DNA of 64,000 nucleotides from Clostridiaceae bacterium (GCA_012521105.1 JAAYNA010000084.1:92406-156405); one strand, 5' to 3'. Numbered from the stretch's first letter, positions 44,010 through 53,977 are shown. Notes: a model not told the origin generated them from the letters alone. Numbers and translations are program-made.

Positions 44010-44361
44010 AAGATTGTAAAAACACAGAAAATGCAAATAACAGCACATATAATGTATTGTTAGAAAATTTCATATGGCTTATATTTAAATTGCAAAGCTA
44101 ACTTGTCGGAACTTAGAGGAAAATATTATTCCCAGGTTATAGCCATTCAATATTGTAAAACGCAAACAATTAAGTAAAAAAAGCAATTAGAAAAAGATGC
44201 AGGACAGCTACACTCAGTTGTAAATATAAACTTAGTAGATTTTCCAATTGTTCAGGATTGATACGATTATAACTGGTGAAAGCCAAGTAATAATAAATAT
44301 TTCAGGTCAAAATTCAATCAGAATTTTTGACACTACGCGGGTATTGTTGGGGGGATTTCTT

Positions 44362-44511
44362 ATGGGAACAGATTTTGTTCAGATTGATTGCAAAAATTTT
44401 GTAGTTAATGGCGAACCTATAATTCTAAGGGGGTGGGCACTTGGTACATGGATGATCTTAGAGCATCATATGATGGGGATTCCAGGAACTGATTCAATGA
44501 TGCGAATTTGA
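44362..44511 (+). pseudogene. Truncated glycoside hydrolase N-terminus (GH5-like remnant)
   Basis: ATG 44362 follows GGGGGGAT. The 49-residue reading frame (TDFVQIDCKNFVVNGEPI, LRGWALGTWM, LEHHMMGIPGTDSMM) resembles the first 45 residues of GH5-type cellulases, where the N-terminus reads like 'dGk.FVlnGk.vlLRG...lG.WlN.E..m.G.PGT'. It stops at MMRI and no downstream frame restores the barrel. So this is either a decayed gene or a small derived peptide. The similarity is from memory and needs a search. Confidence 0.55.
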
Positions 44512-44621
44512 TGAAAAAAAGAAGAAGTGACATAATTAAAAATTTTCGAGGAATTGAGCGACAAAATTGCATATCTGATACATTAATTCCATTAAATTAA
44601 TTCTCCCGTGCAACTTCACAC

Positions 44622-44651
44622 TTGACGCAATTCTGTTGGTTTTAGTATACT
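44622..44651 (+). promoter_or_regulatory. Candidate promoter of alaS
   Basis: TTGACG at 44622-44627 and TATACT at 44646-44651 with an 18-bp spacer. Predicted leader of about 195 nt to alaS. Confidence 0.6.
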
Positions 44652-44672
44652 TGAGTAAGCGAAATTTTAGCA

Positions 44673-44774
44673 ATCTTCAGTAATTGCTGTAAAACCAGGC
44701 AGTATTGCTGAAGATATTAAATTATATTAAGATGCCTGTAGCGTGTTTCATGCAAAATATGCAAAGCAGGCTTT
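44673..44774 (+). promoter_or_regulatory. Structured alaS leader with two hairpins
   Basis: A 12-bp stem pairs ATCTTCAGTAAT (44673-44684) with ATTGCTGAAGAT (44704-44715, one G.U). A second pair, GCCTG (44734-44738) with CAGGC (44767-44771), is followed by TTTT and looks like a weak terminator. No T-box sequence is present, although aminoacyl-tRNA synthetase genes of this phylum are often T-box-regulated. Confidence 0.4.
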
Positions 44775-44853
44775 TGCGTACGCATTTTTGTACATAATTT
44801 ATGCAAGCGATCATTGAAGCTTATAATAAAAAGAACTAAAGAGAGGGTTCAAC

Positions 44854-47493
44854 ATGCAGAAGTTTGGTTTAAATGAATTAAGGGAGAAATATCTGTCCTT
44901 TTTTGAAAGTAAAGGACATTTAAGGCTGCCCAGTTTTTCATTGGTACCCGAAAATGACCCCAGTATTTTATTGATTAACGCCGGTATGACTCCGCTAAAA
45001 CCATATTTTACCGGACAGATGGTTCCACCTTCGAAAAGAGTGACAACATGCCAGAAGTGTATACGCACTCCCGATATAGAAAATGTGGGCAAAACATCGC
45101 GTCATGGAACTTTTTTTGAGATGCTGGGCAATTTCTCCTTTGGCGATTACTTTAAAAAAGAAGCAATTTCATGGGCATGGGAGTTTTTTACAGAAGTTCT
45201 TGAAATTCCTGAAGACAGGCTCTATGTTTCGGTATATCTTGAGGATGATGAAGCCTTTGATATATGGAACAAAGTAGTTGGTCTGCCAAAAGAGAAAATT
45301 TTCAGAATGGGTAAGGAAGATAACTTCTGGGAGCATGGAACAGGCCCGTGTGGTCCATGTTCAGAAATATATTTCGATCGAGGCAAAGACAAAGGATGCG
45401 GGAAAGAAGATTGTACTGTTGGCTGTGATTGCGATCGTTTTATTGAAGTATGGAACCTTGTATTTACGCAGTTCGATCGTCAGGACGACATGACGTATTT
45501 ACCTTTAAAATCAAAGAATATTGACACAGGAATGGGTCTTGAACGACTAGCATGTATTGTTCAGGAAGTGGACAATATTTTCGAGGTTGACACAATTCGC
45601 AGTGTCCTGGATCATGTATGCCTCATAGCAGATGTTCAATATGGAAAGGATTATCAGAAAGATGTTTCGATCCGGGTCATAACCGACCATACAAGAAGTT
45701 CTGCAATGCTGGTATCCGATGGTGTGCTTCCCTCAAATGAAGGCCGCGGATACGTTTTAAGAAGGCTTATACGTCGAGCCGCAAGGCATGGAAGACTTCT
45801 GGGAATAAACAGGGCTTTTCTTTCAGAACTGGTTGATACTGTGATTGATACTTCCATGGAAGCATATCCGCACATGGATGAAAAACGGGATTATATAAAA
45901 AAGGTCATTTCAATTGAAGAAGAGAAATTCTATAACACCATAGATCAAGGAATGAACATATTAGAGCAATATATAGCCGAACTGAAGCAGCAGGCCAAGA
46001 AAACCATAAGTGGTGAGATGGTCTTCAAACTGCATGATACTTACGGGTTTCCAATAGACTTAACAAGGGAAATAGCTCATGAAAACTCGATGAAAATTGA
46101 TGAAGCAGGTTTTCATGAAGAGATGAAAAAGCAAAAGGAAAAGGCACGTGAAGCTCATTTCAAAAAAGAAGGTTCTGCATGGGAAAAAGACCTTTTCACA
46201 GGGGAAAACAAGTTATTTACCACAGAGTTTACAGGTTACAATGAATACGAGACAGAATCGGTTGTAAAGTTTATTATTTTGGATGGCAAACTTGCAGAGA
46301 ATGCCCAGATGGGTGATGAAGTTGCGATAGTGCTTGAGAAGACACCCTTCTATGCTGAAAGTGGCGGGCAGGTAGGTGACACCGGGGTTATTACCGGCAG
46401 TAATTTCAAAATGACTGTTGCAGACTGTAAAAAGACTTCGGATGGGAAATACCTCCATATTGGAAAGATAGATTCAGGCATGGTACAACTTCAAGACAGA
46501 GTTCTTGCAAAGGTAGATATAACAAAGAGAAAATGTACGGCCAGAAATCACACAACTACCCATATACTTCATAAAGCATTAAGAAATGTATTGGGAGATC
46601 ATGTCCAACAGTCAGGTTCTCTTGTGACACCCGACAGACTCCGGTTTGACTTTACTCATTTTTCGGCATTAACTGAAGATCAAATTGAAGCAGTTGAGAC
46701 CGAAGTAAATGATGTTATACTTACAAATTATCCTGTTATAACACGGGAAATGCCCCTGGAGGAAGCAAAAAAAGAGGGCGTTACAGCGTTGTTCGGAGAA
46801 AAGTATGGAGACATTGTCCGTGTTGTTGCTGTAGGTGATTACAGCAAGGAGTTATGCGGTGGTACGCATATTGGTTCGTCAGGTGAGGCAGGGCTTATAA
46901 AAATTATCAGCGAAAATGGCATTGCATCCGGTGTCAGACGTATTGAAGCATTAACAGGAACAGGTGCACTTTCCTGGTACAAAGAGAAGGAAAGTATTTT
47001 AAAGGAAGTATCCGGAATAGTGAAATCCACTCCCGAAGATACACCTTCAAGGGTCACATACCTGGTAGAAGAGGTGAAGAACCTTCAAAAAGAACTGGGC
47101 TCGATTAAGGAAAAAATGATGAACCAGTCAGTGGACAGCTTCCTGGATAAAGCCGAAGATGTATCGGGGGTTAAAGTACTTGCTGCAAGAATGGACCAGC
47201 TTGACATGACAGCACTTAGAAATATGACTGATACCTTGAAGAGCAAACTTGGTTCTTCGGTTGTAGCATTAGCTTCAGCATTTGATGGAAAAGTAAGCCT
47301 GGTGGTATCAGCTACAAAAGACGCGGTTAGTAAAGGTGTACATTGTGGCAAGATTATCGGTGAAGCAGCTAAGGCAGCCGGTGGCGGTGGTGGTGGAAGA
47401 CCTGATATGGCCCAGGCAGGCGGTAAGGATATTAGCGGGATTGATAAGGCAATTGATATTGCGGTAAATAAAATTAAAGAACAACTTTCGTAG
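44854..47493 (+). CDS. alaS: Alanine--tRNA ligase
   Basis: Class II synthetase charging tRNA-Ala. The catalytic domain starts LREKYLSFFESKGHLRLPSFSLVPENDPSILLINAGMTPLKPYFTG; motif 2 and 3 follow; CTARNHTTTHILHKAL and LCGGTHIGSSGE form the zinc-binding editing site (HxxxH...C...H). The C-terminal C-Ala domain ends with GGGGGGRPDMAQAGGKD. Length 879 is normal. Start behind GAGAGGG. Confidence 0.98.
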   Translation: MQKFGLNELREKYLSFFESKGHLRLPSFSLVPENDPSILLINAGMTPLKPYFTGQMVPPSKRVTTCQKCIRTPDIENVGKTSRHGTFFEMLGNFSFGDYFKKEAISWAWEFFTEVLEIPEDRLYVSVYLEDDEAFDIWNKVVGLPKEKIFRMGKEDNFWEHGTGPCGPCSEIYFDRGKDKGCGKEDCTVGCDCDRFIEVWNLVFTQFDRQDDMTYLPLKSKNIDTGMGLERLACIVQEVDNIFEVDTIRSVLDHVCLIADVQYGKDYQKDVSIRVITDHTRSSAMLVSDGVLPSNEGRGYVLRRLIRRAARHGRLLGINRAFLSELVDTVIDTSMEAYPHMDEKRDYIKKVISIEEEKFYNTIDQGMNILEQYIAELKQQAKKTISGEMVFKLHDTYGFPIDLTREIAHENSMKIDEAGFHEEMKKQKEKAREAHFKKEGSAWEKDLFTGENKLFTTEFTGYNEYETESVVKFIILDGKLAENAQMGDEVAIVLEKTPFYAESGGQVGDTGVITGSNFKMTVADCKKTSDGKYLHIGKIDSGMVQLQDRVLAKVDITKRKCTARNHTTTHILHKALRNVLGDHVQQSGSLVTPDRLRFDFTHFSALTEDQIEAVETEVNDVILTNYPVITREMPLEEAKKEGVTALFGEKYGDIVRVVAVGDYSKELCGGTHIGSSGEAGLIKIISENGIASGVRRIEALTGTGALSWYKEKESILKEVSGIVKSTPEDTPSRVTYLVEEVKNLQKELGSIKEKMMNQSVDSFLDKAEDVSGVKVLAARMDQLDMTALRNMTDTLKSKLGSSVVALASAFDGKVSLVVSATKDAVSKGVHCGKIIGEAAKAAGGGGGGRPDMAQAGGKDISGIDKAIDIAVNKIKEQLS

Positions 47494-47536
47494 GTTGGCT
47501 TACTGTTTTAAAATTTTGTTTAAAGGAGGACCAGTA

Positions 47537-47881
47537 ATGTCTGATTGTGTATTTTGTAAAATTATAAAAGGAGAAATACCATCAATCAAAGTGTACGAAA
47601 ATGATGACATAATTGTATTTAAGGACATTAATCCTGCAGCCCCAATACATGTACTTGTTGTACCCAAGGTTCATATCGAATGTCTCGAAGCATTGAATCA
47701 GGATAATATTGATGTGGTAACAAAAATCCATGCTGCAATCCTTGAAACAACTAAGATTCTGGGTATTAATACCGATGGTTACAGGGTTATTGTGAACTGT
47801 GGTAAAAACGGTGGACAAACGGTTCCACACCTTCATTATCATATTCTTGGCGGAGCTGAATTCGGCGAGAAAATTATATAA
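47537..47881 (+). CDS. HIT family nucleotide hydrolase/transferase
   Basis: A 114-residue HIT protein of the HINT group. The N-terminus CVFCKIIKGEIPS and active-site GGQTVPHLHYHILGG (HxHxH) are standard. ATG 47537 with AAAGGAGG upstream is chosen over the track ATG 47495. It probably hydrolyses adenosine phosphoramidates or related nucleotides. It follows alaS by 43 bp. Confidence 0.93.
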   Translation: MSDCVFCKIIKGEIPSIKVYENDDIIVFKDINPAAPIHVLVVPKVHIECLEALNQDNIDVVTKIHAAILETTKILGINTDGYRVIVNCGKNGGQTVPHLHYHILGGAEFGEKII

Positions 47882-47896
47882 CGGTCAAGAAAGCTA

Positions 47897-47926
47897 TTGA
47901 CGGAGTTTGGAGCCCTATTATATAAT
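47897..47926 (+). promoter_or_regulatory. Promoter of rpsU
   Basis: TTGACG at 47897-47902 and TATAAT at 47921-47926 with an 18-bp spacer, about 98 bp upstream of the rpsU start. Confidence 0.7.
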
Positions 47927-48023
47927 AAATTAAGTGCTTTGTGCAGAAAGCTTTTATTAAGCCTGCTCAATGGAATAAATTCCCCGGCACGACTGTATGA
48001 TACAGAAGAGGGGAGGGAAAAAT

Positions 48024-48200
48024 GTGTCCGAAGTCAGAGTAAAAGAGAATGAATCCCTGGATAGTGCACTTAGAAGGTTTAAACGCCAATGTGCAAAGGC
48101 AGGTGTACTTGCAGAGGTCAGGAAAAGAGAGCATTACGTTAAACCTAGTGTAAGGCGTAAGAAGAAATCTGAAGCTGCAAGAAAGAGAAAATCAAAATAA
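48024..48200 (+). CDS. rpsU: 30S ribosomal protein S21
   Basis: A 58-residue basic ribosomal protein: [28 protein letters not shown], then a Lys/Arg-rich tail ([16 protein letters not shown]). GTG 48024 follows GAGGGGAGGG and gives the normal N-terminus; the track ATG 47997 is 9 codons upstream and overlaps the ribosome binding site. It has its own promoter and ends before two hairpins. Confidence 0.96.
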   Translation: MSEVRVKENESLDSALRRFKRQCAKAGVLAEVRKREHYVKPSVRRKKKSEAARKRKSK

Positions 48201-48355
48201 TGAAGCGGCAGCCTGCCTAAACCGGTATTAACATTATTTTTCTTATATAGATGGCAGTTAAGTGAGAAAGAAGGAATTCTTTTTGGTAGAATATAGGCAT
48301 TATTTAAGTCATGAAGGCTGCAATCTAGAAATTAAAGGAAAAGCTTTGAATACTT

Positions 48356-48386
48356 AAAAGCCCGAGGAAAAGCCTTCGGGCTTTTT
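48356..48386 (+). terminator. Rho-independent terminator after rpsU
   Basis: AAAGCCCGAGG / CCTTCGGGCTTT, an 11-bp stem with one G.U pair, followed by TTTTT. It is 156 bp downstream of the rpsU stop. Confidence 0.88.
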
Positions 48387-48415
48387 GCAAAGATTTAAAA
48401 AGATATCGTTTCAAT

Positions 48416-48438
48416 AAAGGCGGGTTTTCCCCGCCTTT
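48416..48438 (+). terminator. Second hairpin upstream of recJ
   Basis: AAAGGCGGG-TTTTC-CCCGCCTTT, a perfect 9-bp stem just 30 bp after the first terminator and 31 bp before recJ. Only three U follow, so termination is uncertain; it may be a back-up hairpin or a recJ leader element. Confidence 0.55.
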
Positions 48439-48468
48439 AAAATATAACGAGAAATTAGAAAGGGTTAT

Positions 48469-50634
48469 ATGTTAGAGGATTTTTTTCTTGGAAACGAAGC
48501 GGTGTGGGAAATTGGAGAACCCGATCCTGTATTGGTTGAAGAAATATCAGATAAGTTAAAACTTCCGACAATTCTTGCGAAAGTTCTTGTTAAGCGCGGG
48601 TTAACCGATCCTGGTGAGATCAGGAGTTTTCTTAAACCATCTGTTAAAGGTTTGCACAACCCTATGCTTTTACCCGACATGGAAAAGGCTGTTAACAGAA
48701 TATTAGCGGCAAAAGAGCTTAATGAAAAAATAATAATTTATGGGGATTATGATGTGGACGGAATTACTGCCACGTCAATTTTGTATCTTTTTTTGAAGTC
48801 AATCGGCCTTATCGTTTCATACTATATTCCTGACAGAGTTGATGAAGGCTATGGTATATCTGAAGCAGCGACCCGATACCTGAGTGAGAATTCTTTTGAT
48901 TTAATGATTACGGTAGATTGCGGGATTTCAGCAAAGGACCGGATTGAACAGATAATAGAGAGCCTTGCCATGCAGGGGCGAAAAATGGATATTATTATTA
49001 CAGATCATCATCAGCCTGATATTCACAATTTGCCGGATGCTTTGGCTTTAATAAATCCTCATCTTCCAAACAGTGTATATCCTTTTAATAAGCTGTGTGG
49101 GGCAGGAGTTGCTTTCAAACTTGTGCAGGCTTTATGTAACAGCCTCAACCTTGGTGATGAATATTTTAATTATATTGATTTGGCATGCCTTGGTACGGTT
49201 GCAGATATTGTTGAATTAACAGGTGAAAATCGCGTTATTGTGCAAATTGGTTTAAGGAAAATTCAAAAGTGTCCTAATCCGGGAATACAGGCATTGTTAA
49301 ATGTAGTAGAAATGAAAAATGTGAATATTGATACTTATAAGCTGGCGTTTATTCTGGCACCAAGAATAAATGCCGCAGGACGGATGGGGGATGCTTCAAG
49401 GGCAGTAATGCTTTTTACCTCTTCAGATATATCTTATAATGATACGTTGGCAAGACAGTTACATAGTGATAATAATCTGAGGCAGAAAATCCAGACAGAG
49501 ATTTTTCAAAAAGCAGTAGAAATTATAGAAAGTGACTTAAAATTTAGAAACCAAAAGGTGATAGTAGTAAGCGGCGATAAATGGCACCAGGGAGTAATTG
49601 GCATTGTTGCGTCAATGTTGGTTGAACATTATTATAAACCATGTTTTGTAATCTCGGTTTTTGATGATGAAGCAGTTTGTTCTGCAAGAAGTATTGACGG
49701 TTTCAATATTTATGAAGGTATGGAATACTGCAGTGAATTACTCATTAAGTATGGAGGTCACGAAAAGGCGGGCGGGCTTACAATAAAAAAATCTAATATA
49801 GAAAGATTCAGGGAAAGGATTAACGAATATGCAGATCGGGTGCTTAAAGTTACCGATATGCAGCCAAAACTTGAAATTGATGCCGATTTACAGATAGAAG
49901 AGATAAATATCCATTCGGTGAGTTTATTAATGGCGATGGCTCCCTTTGGTGAGGGAAATCCAAAACCATTGTTCAGACTGAAAGAAATAAACATTTTGGA
50001 AAAAAAGCTGATTGGTTCAGATCAAAGCCATTTAAGACTTATACTTGGAACAGATGAAAGCTCAGTTCAGGCAGTTGCTTTCAGAATGGGATATATGGAA
50101 CAGTTGCTTGAAAGAAACAGCAAAATTGACGTGGTTTTTGAAATCAGCATAAATGAATATATGGGGAGAAGGAATACCGAACTAATTGTAAAACATATCA
50201 GAATGCCTGAAAAAAGCATAATTAGAAATAGAATATTACTGGAAGCGTCAGAAAACGTTGAATACCTTGATAATAACACCGATTGGATTTATAATAGGAT
50301 TAATAATCAGCTGGTAAATTACAGTGATGTGGTACTTTCAAGGCATGAACTGGGTGTATTATACAGGTATTTTCAAAGCGCAGGCAGATGTACTTTTACC
50401 AGAAGTCAGTTATTTGAGCTGGCACAGAAAATTGATGACAGCAGGGTAAGAATGAACTATTTTAAGGTATTATCAGGAATACTTATACTAAAGGAGCTTG
50501 ATATAATCCGATATTCTTACCAGGACAATGGTTCTTATATAATAGAAGTAGCGGAGATAGCCCGGAAAGCATCACTAAAAAATTCTAAGCTCTATTCTTT
50601 TTTGCAGAATTTACAACAGACAGCTGAAAATTGA
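48469..50634 (+). CDS. recJ: Single-stranded-DNA-specific exonuclease RecJ
   Basis: 5'-3' ssDNA exonuclease of recombination and mismatch/base-excision repair. DHH-phosphoesterase motifs are clear: YGDYDVDGITATSIL, IIITDHHQPD, and the DHHA1 region YGGHEKAGGLTI. A C-terminal extension of about 150 residues beyond the core is usual in Firmicute RecJ. 721 residues. ATG behind AGGG. Confidence 0.95.
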   Translation: MLEDFFLGNEAVWEIGEPDPVLVEEISDKLKLPTILAKVLVKRGLTDPGEIRSFLKPSVKGLHNPMLLPDMEKAVNRILAAKELNEKIIIYGDYDVDGITATSILYLFLKSIGLIVSYYIPDRVDEGYGISEAATRYLSENSFDLMITVDCGISAKDRIEQIIESLAMQGRKMDIIITDHHQPDIHNLPDALALINPHLPNSVYPFNKLCGAGVAFKLVQALCNSLNLGDEYFNYIDLACLGTVADIVELTGENRVIVQIGLRKIQKCPNPGIQALLNVVEMKNVNIDTYKLAFILAPRINAAGRMGDASRAVMLFTSSDISYNDTLARQLHSDNNLRQKIQTEIFQKAVEIIESDLKFRNQKVIVVSGDKWHQGVIGIVASMLVEHYYKPCFVISVFDDEAVCSARSIDGFNIYEGMEYCSELLIKYGGHEKAGGLTIKKSNIERFRERINEYADRVLKVTDMQPKLEIDADLQIEEINIHSVSLLMAMAPFGEGNPKPLFRLKEINILEKKLIGSDQSHLRLILGTDESSVQAVAFRMGYMEQLLERNSKIDVVFEISINEYMGRRNTELIVKHIRMPEKSIIRNRILLEASENVEYLDNNTDWIYNRINNQLVNYSDVVLSRHELGVLYRYFQSAGRCTFTRSQLFELAQKIDDSRVRMNYFKVLSGILILKELDIIRYSYQDNGSYIIEVAEIARKASLKNSKLYSFLQNLQQTAEN

Positions 50635-50644
50635 TGGTGGTTTG

Positions 50645-52834
50645 ATGCTTGAGGAATATAACAGACTTGTAGCTAAACTAAAATCAATAGGGAAAGAATA
50701 TAACTGGGAACTTCTTGATAAGGCATATAAAGTTGCTTTAGAGGCGCATGACGGCCAGTTAAGAAGCTCTGGAGAGCCTTTTGTCACTCATCCGTTGCAA
50801 GTGGCTTACATTCTTGCTGAAATGGAAATGGATACCACTACAATAGCTGCCGGAATGCTTCACGATACTGTTGAAGACACCTCATTCACCTATGATAAAA
50901 ATTTGAAAAACTTTGGTGAAGAAGTTGCAAACCTCGTGGATGGTGTTACAAAACTTGCTAAAATACCCTATACAAATAAACAGGAAATCCAGGCCGAAAA
51001 CTTACGAAAAATGTTCCTGGCCATGTCGAAAGATATACGGGTTATTATTATAAAGCTTGCTGACAGGCTTCATAACATGCGCACTTTAAAGTATAAGCCA
51101 AGAGAGAAACAGATTGAAATAGCCCGTGAAACCATTGACATATATGCACCTTTGGCGCACCGTCTTGGAATTTACAAGGTAAAATGGGAACTTGAAGATC
51201 TAAGCTTCAGATACCTGCACGAAAAGGAGTATTATGATCTTGTTGAAAAAATAGCCAAAAAGCGCAAAGAACGCGAAGAGTATATAGACCGAATTATAAA
51301 GACTGTTTTTGACAAGTCGAAGGAATTGGGTATTGAAACTCATATTGACGGGCGTCCGAAACATTTGTACAGTATATACACCAAGATGAAAAGACAGCAC
51401 AAGGAACTGGATCAAATTTATGATTTGTTTGCAATCCGTGTTATTGTAGGTTCGGTTAAAGACTGTTATGCTGTTTTAGGGCTGGTTCATGAATTGTATA
51501 AACCAATGCCCGGAAGATTTAAAGATTATATATCAATGCCAAAACCGAACATGTACCAATCCCTTCACTCAACGCTTATAGGGCCTGAAGGCATCCCTTT
51601 CGAAGTTCAGATTCGTACCTGGGAAATGCACAGGATAGCAGAGGTTGGAATTGCAGCTCATTGGAGGTATAAAGACGGCGGACGTCAAAACGATAATCTT
51701 GGCGAGAAATTGGCATGGTTAAGGCAGTTATTGGATTGGCAGAAAGAAACCACAGATCCCGACGAATTTATGGAAAACCTGAAAATTGACCTTTTCACCG
51801 ACGAGGTTTTTGTTTTTACTCCTAAAGGTGATGTAAAATGTCTGAAAGCAGGTTCAACCCCTATCGATTTTGCCTATGCAATCCACAGTGATATAGGAAA
51901 CAGAATGATAGGCGCCAAAATAAACGGTAAGCTGGAAAACCTTGATTATGAATTAAAAAACGGAGATATTGTTGAAATAATTACCTCATCGGCAAGTAAG
52001 GGGCCCAGCCGGGATTGGCTAAAAAGAGTAAAAACTTCCCAGGCAAGAAATAAAATAAATCAGTGGTTTAAGAAAGAAAAAAGAGAAGAGAACATTGAAC
52101 GTGGAAAGGATCTTTTTGAAAGAGAGCTGAAAAAACACGGGATTAGTGCCCATCAAATATTAAAGCAGGAGATTTTTGAAGCAGCGTTCAAAAAGTATAA
52201 TTTCAACAGCATCGATGATATGTATGCAGCAATAGGGCTTGATGCTATTTCAAGCAGAAAGGTTATTTCAAGGTTAAAGGAAGAATATCGCAAAACCCTT
52301 CCGCCCGAAGAACAAAAACAATTTCTGCTTGAAGATGAAAAAAGAAAAAAAGAGCTTAGCAAAAAGCGAAAAGAACGTCAAATTCCTGAATCAGGAGTAA
52401 TTGTTAAAGGTATTGATAATTGCCTTGTAAGGCTTTCAAAATGCTGTAACCCTGTACCTGGAGATAATATTATCGGGTACATTACCAGGGGAAGGGGTGT
52501 GTCGGTTCACCGGAAAGATTGTATAAACATACTGAATACAGTGGATGATGATGAAAGACTGATAGAAGTGAACTGGTACAAGGGAAAAGCTGCATCCTAT
52601 CAGGCAGAATTATCGATAAAAGCACATGACAGAACCCATCTGTTAATGGAAGTGACTAATGTTATAGGTGATGCAGGAATTCCACTTAAGGCAATTAACG
52701 CCAGAACAACAAAAAACAATGTTGCACTTATGAATTTAACGGTAGAAATAACAGACACAGATCAACTGGAAAGAATTATTAACAGAATCAAACGTGTGCC
52801 TGATGTTTTTGAAATAACAAGAAATAATAAATAA
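50645..52834 (+). CDS. relA: Bifunctional (p)ppGpp synthetase/hydrolase (Rel)
   Basis: Stringent-response RSH enzyme. N-terminal HD hydrolase: AGMLHDTVEDTSFTYD; synthetase: YSIYTKMKRQHKELDQIYDLFAIRV and YQSLHSTLIGPEG; then TGS (FVFTPKGDVKCLKAGSTPIDFAYAIHSDIG), a zinc-finger/CC region (RLSKCCNPVPGD) and a C-terminal ACT domain. About 729 residues. ATG 50645 has TGGTGG upstream. Both catalytic halves appear intact, so it can make and degrade ppGpp. Confidence 0.96.
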   Translation: MLEEYNRLVAKLKSIGKEYNWELLDKAYKVALEAHDGQLRSSGEPFVTHPLQVAYILAEMEMDTTTIAAGMLHDTVEDTSFTYDKNLKNFGEEVANLVDGVTKLAKIPYTNKQEIQAENLRKMFLAMSKDIRVIIIKLADRLHNMRTLKYKPREKQIEIARETIDIYAPLAHRLGIYKVKWELEDLSFRYLHEKEYYDLVEKIAKKRKEREEYIDRIIKTVFDKSKELGIETHIDGRPKHLYSIYTKMKRQHKELDQIYDLFAIRVIVGSVKDCYAVLGLVHELYKPMPGRFKDYISMPKPNMYQSLHSTLIGPEGIPFEVQIRTWEMHRIAEVGIAAHWRYKDGGRQNDNLGEKLAWLRQLLDWQKETTDPDEFMENLKIDLFTDEVFVFTPKGDVKCLKAGSTPIDFAYAIHSDIGNRMIGAKINGKLENLDYELKNGDIVEIITSSASKGPSRDWLKRVKTSQARNKINQWFKKEKREENIERGKDLFERELKKHGISAHQILKQEIFEAAFKKYNFNSIDDMYAAIGLDAISSRKVISRLKEEYRKTLPPEEQKQFLLEDEKRKKELSKKRKERQIPESGVIVKGIDNCLVRLSKCCNPVPGDNIIGYITRGRGVSVHRKDCINILNTVDDDERLIEVNWYKGKAASYQAELSIKAHDRTHLLMEVTNVIGDAGIPLKAINARTTKNNVALMNLTVEITDTDQLERIINRIKRVPDVFEITRNNK

Positions 52835-52849
52835 ATGCTGGAGGGCTTT

Positions 52850-53311
52850 ATGCGCGCAATAGTACAAAGAGTGAGCAGTTCGAAAGTAACTGTAGACAAT
52901 GAAACGGTTGGAAGTATAAGCAAAGGCCTGATGGTGCTGTTAGGAGTGGGTAAGGACGATACCCGCCAGGACCTGGAGTCCCTGGCCGACAAAATAGTAA
53001 ACTTAAGAATTTTTGAAGATGAAAACCAAAAAATGAATCTATCAGCACTTGATGTTCATGGTGATATACTTGTTGTATCCCAGTTTACATTATATGCAGA
53101 CTGCAGAAAAGGAAACAGACCCAGTTTTGTTGATGCAGCACCGCCTGATAAAGCTAATGAGCTTTATCAGGAATTTGTAAATTACCTTAAGGAAAAATAC
53201 CCTTTAAAAGTAGAAACAGGTGTATTTCAGGCTTCAATGCATCTTGAAATTCACAATGAAGGTCCTGTGACAATTTTTCTTGACAGTGCAGTTAAAAGAA
53301 GAAACAACTGA
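52850..53311 (+). CDS. dtd: D-aminoacyl-tRNA deacylase
   Basis: Chirality-proofreading enzyme that removes D-amino acids (and glycine from tRNA-Ala) from tRNA. Signatures [17 protein letters not shown] and [11 protein letters not shown] are diagnostic. ATG 52850 with GGAGGG upstream, 153 residues. It is 15 bp after the relA stop; dtd behind rel is a common Firmicute order. Confidence 0.95.
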   Translation: MRAIVQRVSSSKVTVDNETVGSISKGLMVLLGVGKDDTRQDLESLADKIVNLRIFEDENQKMNLSALDVHGDILVVSQFTLYADCRKGNRPSFVDAAPPDKANELYQEFVNYLKEKYPLKVETGVFQASMHLEIHNEGPVTIFLDSAVKRRNN

Positions 53312-53322
53312 GGTGAAATAAA

Positions 53323-53946
53323 GTGATAATAGAGTGTGTACCAAATGGTTTGGTCCAATCCAATGTTTATATTGTATCTGAAAACGGTGAGGGAGTCGTT
53401 ATAGATTGCGGCTGTCCACCCGAAAAAGTGCTGGAAGTTGCAAACAGTAAGGAAATTAAATTAAAACATGTTATTTTAACACACGGACATTTTGATCATA
53501 TTTACTATATTGATCAATTAAGAGATTTGATCGATGTTAAGGTTCATATCCATGAAAAGGATGCAGAGTGCTTGTCTGATCCTTACATGAATGGACTTGC
53601 CCATTTTCCCGTACAGGGTTCATTTACATTTAAAGCAGCAGACAATCTTCTTAAAGATGGAGATGTAATTGAGTGTTCAGGCCTTTCTTTTAAAGTAATC
53701 CATACACCTGGCCATACAAAAGGTGGCATTTGTATTCTGGTTAACAATGTTCTTTTTACCGGAGATACATTATTTAATGCATCAATAGGAAGAACGGATT
53801 TTCCTGGCGGTTCAATCGATGAAATTAAAAAATCCATTAAAGAAAAATTATATACCTTGTCCGATTATACAACCGTATACCCGGGTCATGGTATAAAAAC
53901 CACCATAGGTTATGAGAAAAAAAATAACCCATTTTGCAGAGCATAA
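53323..53946 (+). CDS. MBL-fold metallo-hydrolase (glyoxalase II-like)
   Basis: A 207-residue metallo-beta-lactamase-fold hydrolase: LTHGHFDHIYYI (HxHxDH metal site), VIHTPGHTKGGICI, FTGDTLFNASIGRTDFPGG, VYPGHG. It is the YqgX/GloB-like subgroup found beside dtd in Clostridia. GTG start behind GAGGTGAA. The substrate, probably a thioester, is inferred. Confidence 0.88.
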   Translation: MIIECVPNGLVQSNVYIVSENGEGVVIDCGCPPEKVLEVANSKEIKLKHVILTHGHFDHIYYIDQLRDLIDVKVHIHEKDAECLSDPYMNGLAHFPVQGSFTFKAADNLLKDGDVIECSGLSFKVIHTPGHTKGGICILVNNVLFTGDTLFNASIGRTDFPGGSIDEIKKSIKEKLYTLSDYTTVYPGHGIKTTIGYEKKNNPFCRA

Positions 53947-53977
53947 GGTAATTGAAACTTAGTTAATGGGAGTGTTT

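Noticed and set aside
44622-44853. T-box riboswitch before alaS
   Set aside because: The conserved T-box sequence and specifier-loop features are absent.
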